Origin: Allobosea sp. CS1GBMeth4
GTDB lineage: Bacteria > Pseudomonadota > Alphaproteobacteria > Rhizobiales > Beijerinckiaceae
Length of the DNA stretch: 64,000 nucleotides
Reading direction: 5' to 3'
NCBI RefSeq assembly: GCF_900185715.1
Contig: NZ_FYAS01000014.1
Span: 62,001-126,000 of the forward strand
Positions 24,146 through 33,052 of the stretch are shown here, in pieces (positions within the stretch are counted from its first letter, which is position 1; each line of letters opens with the position of its first letter). A program made the position numbers and the translations under genes. Below the pieces are notes generated by a model, which saw only the letters and a list, made by a program, of their open reading frames with translations, made no database searches and had not been told where the DNA came from.

Positions 24146-24170
24146 GCCGATCGGAAACGTTCCGATCGGC
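24146..24170 (+). promoter_or_regulatory. leader hairpin of the TonB receptor gene
   Basis: A perfect 11-bp stem, GCCGATCGGAA/TTCCGATCGGC, with the 3-nt loop ACG ends 16 bases before the start codon at 24187. The following bases TGGTTCGGGGTCCTTT have only a short T-run. It could act on translation initiation, on transcript stability, or as the 3' end of a short upstream transcript. Confidence 0.5.
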
Positions 24171-24186
24171 TGGTTCGGGGTCCTTT

Positions 24187-26376
24187 ATGTCCAGAATTCG
24201 TTCCGCGACGACGTGCCGTCGTTCCCGTCCGCTCCCCGGCATGGGCGGGCGTCTGCCGTCCTTGCTGACGAGCACGGCCCTCGCCTTGGTCGCGGCGTCG
24301 GCGGCCGGCGCGCAGGAGCGGTCCGGGAGCCAGCTCCAGCTCGAGGAGATCGTGGTCGAAGGCCCGGCCAACGCTGCCGGCGTGCCCGCCCCGTTCGCCG
24401 GCGGGCAGGTTGCGCAAGGCAGCCGGCTCGGCCTGCTCGGCAATGCCGGGACGCTGACATCGCCCTTCAGCGCGACGAGCTATACCGGAGAGCTCGCACG
24501 CAACCTGCAAGCCTCGACCGTCGCCGATGCGCTGATCCTCGATCCGTCGGTGCGCAGTTCGCACCCGGCCGGCGGGATCGTCGATTCCTTCAATATCCGC
24601 GGATTCCCGATCGGCGAGGGCAATAGCGGCGAGATCGCCTTCGACGGCATTTACGGCGTCGCGCCGAACTATCGCGTCTTCACCGACTATGCCGAGCGCA
24701 TCGAGGTGCTGAAGGGGCCGGCCGCGGCGTTGACCGGCATCGCGCCCAATGGCGGCGTCGGCGGCGTGATCAACGTCGTGCCCAAGCGCGCCGAGGCCGA
24801 TATCACCCGTATCGGCGCCGAGTTCTCGTCGAAGGCCCATGGCGGCGCGACCTTCGACATCGCCCGCCGGTTCGGCCCCGACCGCGCGTTCGGTCTGCGT
24901 GCCAACGGCTCCCTGCGCGGCGGCGACACGGCGGTCGAGCGACAGTCCGAGCAGACCGGCATCGCGTCGCTCGCGCTCGACTATCAGGGCGAGCGCTTCC
25001 GCAGCTGGCTCTACGGCCTCGCCCAGCGCGACGATTTCGACGCACCGTCGCGCCCGTTCCTGATGACGCGGGGCCTGCCGGTGCCATCCGCGCCGAGCGG
25101 ACGCGAGAACGTCATCCAGCCCTGGGAATGGTCGCGCATCGAGGACCGCTCGGTGCTGTGGAAGAACGAGGTCGATCTCACCGACCAGATCACGATGTTC
25201 GGCAATGTCGGCGGCTCGCAGACCCGCGTCGAGCGCTTCTTCGGCCTGCCGACGATCCTGAACGCGCGCGGCGACACCAGCCATCTGCCGCAATATTTCG
25301 ACCTCGGCATCGGCCGCCAGAGCTACGAGGCCGGCATCCGTGCCCGGTTCGAGACGGGCTTCGTCAAGCATTCGCTGACCCTGCAGGCGTCCTATTATCG
25401 CGAGACGCTGGAGCGGGCGCTGACGAACGGCGCGCCGGTCCTGTCGAACATCTACGCGCCGGGCTGGAGCGCCCCGCAGCTCGCGAGCCGGGCCCCGCGC
25501 ACGCGCCTGTCCGACAGCGACCTGACGAGCTTCGCGCTCGCCGACACCATGTCGGCCTTCGACGAACGGGTGATGCTGACGCTGGGCGTCCGCCGGCAGT
25601 CGGTCGCCTCGCACAATTACGCAGCGGGCACCGGCATCCTGACCTCGGCCTATGACGAGAGCGCCACCACGCCCGTCGTCGGGCTCGTGCTGCGGCCGCT
25701 GGATCACCTCTCGGTCTACGCCAATTACGTCGAGGGCCTGAGCCGCGGCGACGTCGCCCCGGCCACGGCGAGCAATGCCGGCGAGACCTTCGCGCCTTAC
25801 CGCACCAAGCAGTACGAGGCCGGCGTCAAGCTTCAGTATGGCAGCTTCGGCGCCTCGCTCGCCGGCTTCCAGATCGACAAGCCCAGCGGCGAACTGAATG
25901 GCGGCGTGTTCTCCGTCACCGGCGAGCAGCGCGTGCGCGGGCTCGAGCTCAGTGTCTACGGCGAGGTGACGCCGCAGCTGCGCCTGCTGGGCGGCGCCTC
26001 GCTGCTCGACGGAAAGCTGACCAGGACCGCGGTCGCCGCCAATCTCGGCAACCGGCCGATCGGCGTCGCGCCGGTGCAGCTCAATCTCGGCGCCGAATGG
26101 GATGTGCCCTGGCTCAGGGGGCTGACGCTGACCGGGGCGCTGATCCACACCGGCAAGCAGTATGTCGATGCGGCCAACACCCAGTCGCTGCCGGACTGGA
26201 CGCGGGTCGATCTCGGCGCGCGCTATGCGACCGAGATCGCCGGGCGCAGGACGGTGTTCCGCGCGACGGTGCAGAACGTCGCCGACAGCAAGTACTGGTC
26301 GAGCGTCGCCTCCTTCGGCACCTTCTATGTCGGGGCGCCGCGCACGCTCAGGCTGTCGATGTCGGTGGATCTGTAG
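24187..26376 (+). CDS. TonB-dependent siderophore receptor
   Basis: A 729-residue outer-membrane receptor. A long basic leader precedes a signal peptide (LLTSTALALVAASAAGAQ); the TonB-box-like segment LEEIVVEGP follows, then the plug domain with SFNIRGFPIGEGNSG, RIEVLKGPAAALTG and NGGVGGVINVVPKRA, and a 22-strand barrel ending in the C-terminal aromatic strand TLRLSMSVDL. The plug motifs match ferric-siderophore (FhuA/FhuE/FoxA-type) receptors. An alternative start at 24241 would give a shorter signal sequence. The gene is preceded by a dyad and a leader hairpin; no siderophore ABC genes are adjacent. Confidence 0.9.
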   Translation: MSRIRSATTCRRSRPLPGMGGRLPSLLTSTALALVAASAAGAQERSGSQLQLEEIVVEGPANAAGVPAPFAGGQVAQGSRLGLLGNAGTLTSPFSATSYTGELARNLQASTVADALILDPSVRSSHPAGGIVDSFNIRGFPIGEGNSGEIAFDGIYGVAPNYRVFTDYAERIEVLKGPAAALTGIAPNGGVGGVINVVPKRAEADITRIGAEFSSKAHGGATFDIARRFGPDRAFGLRANGSLRGGDTAVERQSEQTGIASLALDYQGERFRSWLYGLAQRDDFDAPSRPFLMTRGLPVPSAPSGRENVIQPWEWSRIEDRSVLWKNEVDLTDQITMFGNVGGSQTRVERFFGLPTILNARGDTSHLPQYFDLGIGRQSYEAGIRARFETGFVKHSLTLQASYYRETLERALTNGAPVLSNIYAPGWSAPQLASRAPRTRLSDSDLTSFALADTMSAFDERVMLTLGVRRQSVASHNYAAGTGILTSAYDESATTPVVGLVLRPLDHLSVYANYVEGLSRGDVAPATASNAGETFAPYRTKQYEAGVKLQYGSFGASLAGFQIDKPSGELNGGVFSVTGEQRVRGLELSVYGEVTPQLRLLGGASLLDGKLTRTAVAANLGNRPIGVAPVQLNLGAEWDVPWLRGLTLTGALIHTGKQYVDAANTQSLPDWTRVDLGARYATEIAGRRTVFRATVQNVADSKYWSSVASFGTFYVGAPRTLRLSMSVDL

Positions 26377-26391
26377 GGAACGCGGCCCTGC

Positions 26392-26778
26392 TCACATCTT
26401 CTTGCCGTCCTTGCCGAACTGCTTGAGGAAGGCGGTGAGATCCTTGATCTCCTGCTCGTTCTTGATGCCGGCGAAGACCATCTTGGTGCCGGGGATCTTG
26501 GCCTTCGGGTCCTTGATGTACTCGGCGAAGGTCGCCTCGTCCCAGGTCAGGTTGGCGCCCTTGTTCGCGGCCGAATAGCTGTAGCCCTCGACCTCGCCGG
26601 TATGCCGGCCGAACAGGCCGTTGAGGTGCGGGCCGACCAGGTTCTTGGCGCCTTCGCCGATCTGGTGGCAGGCGCGGCACTTGTTCCACGAACGCTCCCC
26701 GGCGGCGACGTCCTGCGCCCGCGCGCCGGTCGTGACCAGGGCGGCGGCGAGGGCAGCGGCGATGATGGGCAGTCTCAT
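26392..26778 (-). CDS. class I c-type cytochrome
   Basis: A 128-residue periplasmic monohaem cytochrome: signal peptide LPIIAAALAAALVTTGARAQ, haem motif CRACH at about residue 34, the GPHLNGLFGR loop, and a later Met in GTKMVFAGIKNEQEI as sixth ligand. This is the cytochrome c2/c550 layout used as a soluble electron carrier. It is last in the minus-strand Sox operon, so it probably accepts electrons from SoxCD, SoxAX or the SoxF flavoprotein and passes them to an oxidase. The ATG at 26778 starts the signal peptide. Confidence 0.88.
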   Translation of the reverse strand: MRLPIIAAALAAALVTTGARAQDVAAGERSWNKCRACHQIGEGAKNLVGPHLNGLFGRHTGEVEGYSYSAANKGANLTWDEATFAEYIKDPKAKIPGTKMVFAGIKNEQEIKDLTAFLKQFGKDGKKM

Positions 26779-26842
26779 GCGTCTATCCTGATTGCGGGAG
26801 AGAAGGTTGAGCCGCCGAAAGCGGCGGCGTGGCGAGCGGCTG

Positions 26843-28117
26843 TCAGCCGAACATGTCGGCGGTGATCGCCGCATACCAGCCGATGTTCTCGGCCTGGTTC
26901 TCCTTGCGCAGCTCGGCGCTCTCGCGCGGCTGGGAGACGAAGGTCTCGGTGGCGGCGATCTTGCCGTCCCTGGCCTCGTAGCGGCCGCCGACCTTGACGG
27001 TGTCGTCGGTCTCGATCAGCGACCAGCAGGTGTTGATGTAGCGCGCCGGGAAGGTCCGGGCGTTGGTGAGCTCGCCGCGGATCACCATGGCCGCGACCTT
27101 GGCCTGGCTGTTGGCGGCGAAGGCGGATTTCGGCATGTCGCCGGCGATGCAGGCGTCGCCGAGCACGAAGATGTTCGGATCGGCGACGGACTTCATCGTG
27201 GCGGGGTCGATGGTGCAATAGCCGCCGGCGGGCGCGAGGCCGGCCGCCCGGGCGATCTCGCCGGCCATCTGCGCCGGGATGACGTTGACGAAGGCGCAAT
27301 CCTTGTAGGTCTCGAAGCCGGTGACGACGGTGTTCGTCTTCGGGTCGACGGATTTGATGCCGTCATGGACCTTGGGGCCGAGCCATTCGATCATCGAGCC
27401 GTAATGCTTCTCCCAGCCCTCCTGGAAGACGCCCTGCTTCGAGAAGCTCTCCTTCGGGTCGAGGACGAAGATCTTGCAGTCGCCCCTGCCGCTCGCCTTG
27501 AGCGCATGGGCGAACATCGAGACGCGCTCATAGGGGCCGGGCGGGCAGCGATAGGGGTTGGGCGGGGCGATCATCACGAGCGTGCCGCCATTTTGCACGG
27601 CGTCGAGCTTCTGCCTGACGAGCTGCGTCTGCCGGCCGGGCTTCCAGCCATGCGGCATCGCCTCCTCGGCCTCCTTCGACCAGCCGGGGACGGAATCGTA
27701 TTTCAGGTCGATGCCGGGCGAGACGACGAGGCGGTCATAGGGCAGGCGGTCGCCGGTCGAGAGCACGACCTCCTTCCTGTCCCGGTCGATCCGGGTGGCG
27801 CGGGCGCGGGCGAGCGTGACGCCGTGGTTCTTCGCCAGCGCGTCGTAGCGATGGCTGATCTCGTCATAGCTCTTGAAGCCGCCGATGAAGAGGTTGGAAT
27901 GGAAGCAGGTCTGGTAGGCCTCGTTCTCCTCGACCAGGGTCACCGCAACGGCGCCGTTCGAATCCCTGGCGACGTATTTCGCCGCGGTCGCGCCGCCGGC
28001 TCCGCCGCCGATCACGACGACGCGCGGCTTGCCCTGGCCGAGCACGGCCGGCGAGGCGATGGCGAAGCTTCCGGCGGCGGCGAGGCCGGACAGGAATGAG
28101 CGGCGGCTGGCAAGCAT
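26843..28117 (-). CDS. soxF: sulfide dehydrogenase flavoprotein SoxF (FccB-type)
   Basis: A 424-residue flavoprotein of the flavocytochrome c sulfide dehydrogenase family. A twin-arginine signal (SRRSFLSGLAAAGSFAIASP) precedes the FAD-binding GGGAGG (VVVIGGGAGGATAAKYV). The redox cysteine candidates are in NPYRCPPGPYER and GGYCTIDPATM, and the C-terminal FCSD domain ends with NIGWYAAITADMFG. It oxidises sulfide in the periplasm and passes electrons to a c-type cytochrome partner, likely the small one at 28803. The ATG at 28117 has GAGAGGAC upstream and begins the Tat signal. Confidence 0.9.
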   Translation of the reverse strand: MLASRRSFLSGLAAAGSFAIASPAVLGQGKPRVVVIGGGAGGATAAKYVARDSNGAVAVTLVEENEAYQTCFHSNLFIGGFKSYDEISHRYDALAKNHGVTLARARATRIDRDRKEVVLSTGDRLPYDRLVVSPGIDLKYDSVPGWSKEAEEAMPHGWKPGRQTQLVRQKLDAVQNGGTLVMIAPPNPYRCPPGPYERVSMFAHALKASGRGDCKIFVLDPKESFSKQGVFQEGWEKHYGSMIEWLGPKVHDGIKSVDPKTNTVVTGFETYKDCAFVNVIPAQMAGEIARAAGLAPAGGYCTIDPATMKSVADPNIFVLGDACIAGDMPKSAFAANSQAKVAAMVIRGELTNARTFPARYINTCWSLIETDDTVKVGGRYEARDGKIAATETFVSQPRESAELRKENQAENIGWYAAITADMFG

Positions 28118-28163
28118 GATGTCCTCTCCCGTTCCCATCGTGACGGCTGGTGTCCTGCGAATG

Positions 28164-28688
28164 CTATCCGACCTTCAGATAGGCGAAGCCCCTGGCCTGC
28201 ATCGCGGCGACGGCCGCGACGCCGGACGGCACGAAGCTCACGAACTCCGCCTTGCGCGCCTTGCCCTTGTCGATCTTCAGCCGCGCGAAGGTGATCTCGC
28301 AGAGATGGACCTTCAGCCCGTTCCTGGCGACGTCCTCGACGCGCTCGAAGATCTTCGGGACCATGACCTCGTCGCGCCAGCTCGTGTCCTCGAGTGTCTC
28401 CAGGAAGAACTTCACGCCGGGGCCGTGCGCGACGATGGCGAGCTGGAGCGCGAACGGGTCGGCGCCATAGGCGGAGTAATGGTTCGCGATGTTCTGCAGC
28501 ATCTGGACGAAGCGCGGCGGGTCGCCGAAATCGCAATGGTAGAGGCAGGCGATGTCGGCCTCCTTCCGGAGCTCGGCGAGCGCCATCTGCCGGGGCGCTG
28601 CGAGCGCCGGCGCCGCCGCGGCGACGACGCCGCTCGCCGCCGCCAGCATCAGGGCCCGGCGCGAAGCCTGCTGCGTTTCCTCCGACAT
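28164..28688 (-). CDS. DsrE-family protein with Tat signal
   Basis: A 174-residue exported protein. A twin-arginine signal (QASRRALMLAAASGVVAAAAPALA) is followed by a DsrE/DsrF-like domain with IACLYHCDFGDPPRFVQMLQNI, ALQLAIVAHGPGVKFFLE and GLKVHLCEITFARLKI. DsrE-type proteins can carry persulfide on a cysteine; the cysteine in VHLCEITF is in the usual position. Periplasmic versions recur in Sox clusters, where they may bind or relay sulfane sulfur. It sits between SoxF and a cytochrome in the same operon. The ATG has GGAGG 8 bases upstream. Confidence 0.8.
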   Translation of the reverse strand: MSEETQQASRRALMLAAASGVVAAAAPALAAPRQMALAELRKEADIACLYHCDFGDPPRFVQMLQNIANHYSAYGADPFALQLAIVAHGPGVKFFLETLEDTSWRDEVMVPKIFERVEDVARNGLKVHLCEITFARLKIDKGKARKAEFVSFVPSGVAAVAAMQARGFAYLKVG

Positions 28689-28792
28689 CGTGTCCACCTC
28701 CGCTGACCGGGCCATGCGCCCGGCTAAGGCTGGAGCCGGATCCGATCAGGCTGTGCCAGCCAGATCGATGAACCCGCCTCCCATTTCGAGGT

Positions 28793-28844
28793 GGAGACCG
28801 CTTTACCGTTCAGCGTGTGCAGCAGGCTGATCGGAACGGGCTCC
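28793..28844 (+). repeat. dispersed GGAGACCG-type repeat, copy 1
   Basis: About 52 bp beginning GGAGACCGCTTTACCG and ending GATCGGAACGGGCTCC. Related copies occur at 34056-34110 and, inverted, at 41822-41875. This copy overlaps the 3' end of the 28803 cytochrome gene and encodes its last residues. Confidence 0.45.
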
Positions 28845-29153
28845 AGGCTTCAGACTCGCATAGTAGGCGGCGAGGGCTGCGATCTCCTCGCCGGAGAGCC
28901 GGGCCGCCACCGCCTGCATCACCTTGTTGTCGCGCTGGCGCTGCCGATAGGCGTTCATCAGCGCGACGAACTGCTCGGCCGGATGGCCGGTGATCGCCGG
29001 GATGCCGCCGACCTGCCTGCCGCTGCTCTGGTGGCAGCTCGTGCATTCGGACGAGAGATATTCCCCGAGTGCCCGGTCGCCCTCCGCCCTGGCCGGCGCG
29101 CTGGCCAGCATCAGCCCGAGCATCGCAAGCTGGACGGCGCCGGCCAGCGGCAT
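28803..29153 (-). CDS. small c-type cytochrome, SoxE/FccA-like
   Basis: A 116-residue periplasmic cytochrome: signal peptide (AVQLAMLGLMLASAPARA), one haem motif CTSCH near residue 40, then HPAEQFVALMNAYRQRQRDN and MQAVAARLSGEEIAALAAYYASL, the pattern of cytochrome c4/FccA halves. It probably serves as electron partner for SoxF, but it is half the size of dihaem FccA. The start overlaps the soxD stop (ATGA). Its C-terminal ten or so residues are encoded by a dispersed repeat. Confidence 0.75.
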   Translation of the reverse strand: MPLAGAVQLAMLGLMLASAPARAEGDRALGEYLSSECTSCHQSSGRQVGGIPAITGHPAEQFVALMNAYRQRQRDNKVMQAVAARLSGEEIAALAAYYASLKPGARSDQPAAHAER

Positions 29154-29899
29154 CAGTCGACCTTCGGCGCGGTCTTGGCATCGGGCGTCACGTCGAGCAC
29201 CGCCGCCCGTCCGGTGATCGTCACCTGCTGCTTGCAGTCGCTCATGCACGGCTCCCTGCCCCAGAAGGCCTTCTCCGTGGTCTCGCGGTCGTCGTCGTAG
29301 AAGGCGGCCGCGTTCGGCAGCTTCACAGAGGTAAAGTTCTTATCGGACAGTTCGAAGTCCTCGTCCTTCACGATGTCGTTGAGGTAGAGGAGATAGGCGG
29401 TGACGGCGTAGATCTCGTCCGGCGAGAGCGAGCGCGCATTGCCGAAGGGCATGGCGCGGCGGACATAGTCGAACACGGTCGACAGGTCGGACCAGAACGA
29501 GCCGATCGTCTTCTCCGGACGGTCCGACCGCAGCGAGCCCTGGCCGCCGGCCAGCACCGGCCAGCGGCCATTGCCCTGGCCGAATTCCCCGTGGCAGCTG
29601 GCGCATTGCGCCTGGAAGATCTCGTCGCCCTGCCTGACCGTGCCCTTGCCGGGCGGCAGGCCCTTGCCGTCGGGGCGCACGGATATGGCCCAGGCCTGGA
29701 TCTCCTCGGGCAGCGCCTCGCGGCCGAGGCCGAGTTTCGCCGCCGGCGCGGGAGCGCCCGTCGCGGCCTTTGCCGGCGGATGCGCCTGCGCCGACTTGGC
29801 CGGGGCGGCCGCTTTGGTCTGCGCGATCAGCGGGGCGGCGGCCAGCACCGCGGCCGCCGCGAAGCCCGCGAGCAGGAGGGGGCTAGCCGATCTCGACAT
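29153..29899 (-). CDS. soxD: sulfur dehydrogenase cytochrome subunit SoxD
   Basis: A 248-residue c-type cytochrome with signal peptide, a Pro/Ala/Lys linker, and the SoxD core EEIQAWAISVRPDGKGLPPGKG followed by haem motif CASCHGEFGQG and RWPVLAGG. The C-terminal REPCMSDCK segment is also typical. SoxCD removes six electrons from SoxY-bound sulfane sulfur, allowing full oxidation to sulfate. Only one CXXCH is present, so it is a monohaem form, shorter than dihaem Paracoccus SoxD. It overlaps the end of soxC by 17 bp. Confidence 0.92.
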   Translation of the reverse strand: MSRSASPLLLAGFAAAAVLAAAPLIAQTKAAAPAKSAQAHPPAKAATGAPAPAAKLGLGREALPEEIQAWAISVRPDGKGLPPGKGTVRQGDEIFQAQCASCHGEFGQGNGRWPVLAGGQGSLRSDRPEKTIGSFWSDLSTVFDYVRRAMPFGNARSLSPDEIYAVTAYLLYLNDIVKDEDFELSDKNFTSVKLPNAAAFYDDDRETTEKAFWGREPCMSDCKQQVTITGRAAVLDVTPDAKTAPKVD

Positions 29900-31157
29900 T
29901 CTCGGTCTCCCCGTTCGCCTTCACATGCCAGGTCTGGATGCCGTTGTTGTGATAGATCGAGTTGGTGCCGCGGATCTTGCGCAGCTCGTCCTTGGTCGGC
30001 TGGAGATAGCCGGTCGAGTCGATGGCGCGGGACTGGATCAGCAGATCCTGCCCGGCCCAGTCGAAATCGACGTAGAAGCGGGTCAGGGACTTGTCGAGGG
30101 CCGGCCCGTCGATCCGCGCATGCTGCCAGTTCCGGCCGCCGTCGAGGGTGACGTCGACGCGCTTGATGGCGCCGCGCCCGGACCAGGCGAGGCCGGTGAG
30201 GACGTTGCGGCCCTTGTGCCGGAGCGGGGCCTGGGGCGAGGGATTGGTCACCACCGACTTGGCGTCCATGACGAAGGTGAAGCGGCGCGAGCGGCCATCG
30301 GCCAGCAGATCGGTGTATTTCGAGGTTTCCTCGCGGGCCTGCCAGGGCATGTCGCCGACCTCGATGCGCCGGAGCCATTTGACCCAGAGATTGCCCTCCC
30401 AGCCCGGGATGACGGCGCGCAGCGGGTAGCCCTGGTCGGGCCGCAGCGCCTCGCCGTTCATGGCGAAGGCGATCAGCACGTCGTCGAGCGCCTTGTCGAG
30501 CGGCAGCGAGCGGTTCATGCCGGAGGCGTCGGCGCCTTCCAGCATCAGCCATTTCGCCTGGGGCTTCAGCCCGGCCTCCGCCAGCAGCAGCTTCAGCGGC
30601 ACGCCGGTATACATGACGTTGTGGACCATGCCGTGGGTGAACTGGCAGCCGTTGAGCTGCGCGCCGCGCCACTCCATCCCCGAATTCGCCGCGCATTCGA
30701 GGAAATGGATGCGGTTCTGCCGCGGCATCCGCCTGATGTCCTCCATGGTGAAGACCAGCGGCTTTTCGACCAGGCCATGGATCATCAGCCGGTGGCTGGC
30801 GGGATCGATCTCGGCGATGCCGCCGTGATGGCGCGAGAAGCACAGGCCGGACGGGGTGATGATGCCGTCGAGCTCGTGCAGCGGCGTGAAGCTGACCGAG
30901 GATTCGGGCGAGGCCGTCAGCCAGGGGACGTCGCGGCGGATCACGTGCCTCTCGAAGCGCGAGGGCATGCCGTAGGGCCGCTTGTCGACACCCTCGCCGA
31001 GATAGCGGTTCCAGTCCTGGACCTCGGTGATCAGCGGATCGGGCTTGCCCGCTTCGGCGCGGGCGGTTCCGGCGCCGGCGAGGCCGGCTCCGGCGAGCGC
31101 CGCCCCGCCGAGGAAGCGGCGGCGGCTCAGCGCATCGGGTCTTGCGGGAGAGGTCAT
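29883..31157 (-). CDS. soxC: sulfur dehydrogenase molybdopterin subunit SoxC
   Basis: A 424-residue Mo-cofactor enzyme of the sulfite oxidase family. A Tat signal (LSRRRFLGGAALAGAGLAGAG) fits folded export. The molybdenum ligand cysteine is in IHFLECAANSGMEWRG near residue 155, and the C-terminal dimerisation domain has VDVTLDGGRNWQHARI. SoxC acts with SoxD as the sulfane dehydrogenase of the Kelly-Friedrich pathway. It is 43 bp downstream of soxB in the same operon. Confidence 0.96.
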   Translation of the reverse strand: MTSPARPDALSRRRFLGGAALAGAGLAGAGTARAEAGKPDPLITEVQDWNRYLGEGVDKRPYGMPSRFERHVIRRDVPWLTASPESSVSFTPLHELDGIITPSGLCFSRHHGGIAEIDPASHRLMIHGLVEKPLVFTMEDIRRMPRQNRIHFLECAANSGMEWRGAQLNGCQFTHGMVHNVMYTGVPLKLLLAEAGLKPQAKWLMLEGADASGMNRSLPLDKALDDVLIAFAMNGEALRPDQGYPLRAVIPGWEGNLWVKWLRRIEVGDMPWQAREETSKYTDLLADGRSRRFTFVMDAKSVVTNPSPQAPLRHKGRNVLTGLAWSGRGAIKRVDVTLDGGRNWQHARIDGPALDKSLTRFYVDFDWAGQDLLIQSRAIDSTGYLQPTKDELRKIRGTNSIYHNNGIQTWHVKANGETENVEIG

Positions 31158-31200
31158 GCCTCGTCTCCTCGTCCTTCGCGGGTCACGGTGGTGGCGGCGC

Positions 31201-32898
31201 TCATGCCCCGCTCACCTTCACGGCGTCGTTCGGCTTGATCGTGATGGTCCGGGCCGCGGCGACATGGTCGCGCACCACATCCCAGATCGGCGGCCCCTGC
31301 GTGCCTTCGTTGACGCTGGCCCAGCCGGCGACGACGTAGCGCTTGCCGGCCTCGATCGGCCGGCCCGACTTCAGATGGGTCAGGCCGGAAATGCGGCTGC
31401 CCATCGACTTGCCGACATCGATGGCGTAGCCCATGCCGCCGGTGCGGACCATGTCGCCGCCGCCCTGGAAATAGGGGTCGGGGTGGAAGATGTTGTCGGC
31501 GACGTCCTCGAGGATGTCCTTGAGCTGCTGGCCGGTCATCTCCATCCGGTAGCAGTTCGGATAGGTGATCGCGGTCGCGTTGCTGATCGCTTCCCAGGTG
31601 ATCGGCTCACCCGGGAGCAGCGTGCCGCCCCAGCGGAAGCCGGGCGAGAGCGCGATCTCGGCGTCGCGCTGGCTCAGCATGGCGTCGCAGATCAGATCGT
31701 CGAAGGTGCCGTTGAAATTGCCGCGCCGGTAGAGCAGCGACTCGGTGCGGCCGATCTCCTTCGCCAGCTCCGTCGCATAGGGCGCGCGCAGCTTCGTCAC
31801 CAGCGCCGCCATCTCCGGGTCGGGCGCGACCGCCTCGCTGAAGACCGGCATCAGCTTGAAGCGGATATCGGAGACCTTGCCGTCCTTCACCGCGATGTCG
31901 AGGCGCGAGACGAACTTGCCGTGCGAGCCGGAGGCGACGAGCACGGTCTGCCCGACGCGAATCAGGCCGGGCATGGCGTCATGCGTATGCGCGGTCAGGA
32001 TGATGTCGATGCCCTTGACGCGGCTCGCCAGCTTGCGGTCGACATCGAAGCCGTCATGCGAGAGCAGCACGACGATCGCGGCGCCTTCGGCACGGGCTTC
32101 CTCGACCTGCTTCTGCAATTCGTCCTCGCGGATGCCGAACTCCCAGTCGGGGAACATCCAGCGCGGGTTGGCGACGGCGGTGCGCGGCAGCGCCTGGCCG
32201 ATCACCGCCACCTTGACGCCGCCCTTCTCGAAGAGCTTGCGCGGCGGGAAGACCGGCTCGTTCCATTCCTTGTCGCGGATGTTCTGGGCGAGGAAGGCGA
32301 AGGGCGCGGCCTCGACGATCTCCTTGACGCGCTCGGCGCCGAGCGTGAACTCCCAGTGCGAGGTCATCGCGTCGAGCTTCAGGGCCGACATGACCTCGAC
32401 CATGTCCTGGCCCTTGGTCTGGAGCGCGCTCCAGCTGCCCTGCCAGGTGTCGCCGCCGTCGAGCAGCAGGACCTTGTCGTCGCCGCGCTCCGCCCGCACG
32501 GCCTTGATCAGCGTCGCGATCCGGTCGAGCCCGCCCATCCGGCCATAGTTGCGCGCCAACGCGACGAAGTCGTCCGAGGTCAGCGCGAAGGCGTCGGCCG
32601 AGCCGGCGGCGATCCTGAAGTGCTCGCGGAAGGCGGCGTCGGTCAGGTGCGGCGGCAGTCCCCTGACCTCGCCGACGCCGAGATTGACCGCCGGCTCGCG
32701 GAACTGCAGCGGCATGAGCTGGGCGTGGATGTCGGCGACGTGCAGGATGGTGACCTGCCCTTGCGGCTCGAAGCGCAGAATGTCGGCCTGCGACAGCTTC
32801 TGCTGGGCGGCGGCGCGCCCGAGCGGGCCGAGGCCGGAGCCGGTCGCCAGTGCCGCGGCGACCGCCGTCGCCTGCAGGAATTCGCGTCGTGAGATCAT
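31201..32898 (-). CDS. soxB: thiosulfohydrolase SoxB
   Basis: A 565-residue dimanganese hydrolase that releases sulfate from SoxY-bound thiosulfonate groups in the periplasm. A Tat signal (ISRREFLQATAVAAALATG) precedes the calcineurin-like domain: VTILHVADIHAQLMP, LLLDGGDTWQGSW, VVLLSHDGFDVD and ILTAHTHDAMPG. The 5'-nucleotidase-type C-terminal domain follows with NATAITYPNCYRMEMTG. The ATG at 32898 begins the Tat signal; an upstream ATG would run through a repeat-rich intergenic segment. Confidence 0.97.
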   Translation of the reverse strand: MISRREFLQATAVAAALATGSGLGPLGRAAAQQKLSQADILRFEPQGQVTILHVADIHAQLMPLQFREPAVNLGVGEVRGLPPHLTDAAFREHFRIAAGSADAFALTSDDFVALARNYGRMGGLDRIATLIKAVRAERGDDKVLLLDGGDTWQGSWSALQTKGQDMVEVMSALKLDAMTSHWEFTLGAERVKEIVEAAPFAFLAQNIRDKEWNEPVFPPRKLFEKGGVKVAVIGQALPRTAVANPRWMFPDWEFGIREDELQKQVEEARAEGAAIVVLLSHDGFDVDRKLASRVKGIDIILTAHTHDAMPGLIRVGQTVLVASGSHGKFVSRLDIAVKDGKVSDIRFKLMPVFSEAVAPDPEMAALVTKLRAPYATELAKEIGRTESLLYRRGNFNGTFDDLICDAMLSQRDAEIALSPGFRWGGTLLPGEPITWEAISNATAITYPNCYRMEMTGQQLKDILEDVADNIFHPDPYFQGGGDMVRTGGMGYAIDVGKSMGSRISGLTHLKSGRPIEAGKRYVVAGWASVNEGTQGPPIWDVVRDHVAAARTITIKPNDAVKVSGA

Positions 32899-32956
32899 GA
32901 CTCGTCCTTTGGATCCGCGCACATCGCGATCCAGAGCTTGGCAATCGGAGTTTTCG

Positions 32957-33036
32957 TCGTCGCTGCGAGGAGCGTAGCGGCGGAGCAATCCGGGGGCGCA
33001 AAGACCTGCAGCGTCCGGATTGCTGCGCGTGCGCTC
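32957..33036. repeat. degenerate REP-like palindromic element
   Basis: The stretch contains TGCGAGGAGCGTAGCGGCGG and an inverted pair GCAATCCGG (32985-32993)/CCGGATTGC (33015-33023). It resembles the clearer copy at 35608-35699. It lies between soxZ and soxB in the minus-strand transcript, where a hairpin could modulate downstream expression. Confidence 0.6.
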
Positions 33037-33052
33037 ACGCCGACGGCTGGCG

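Noticed and set aside
23404..26148. A 914-codon minus-strand open frame opposite dppC and the TonB receptor
   Set aside because: Same codon-phase artefact; its residues mirror the third-position GC of the real genes and no family signature is visible.
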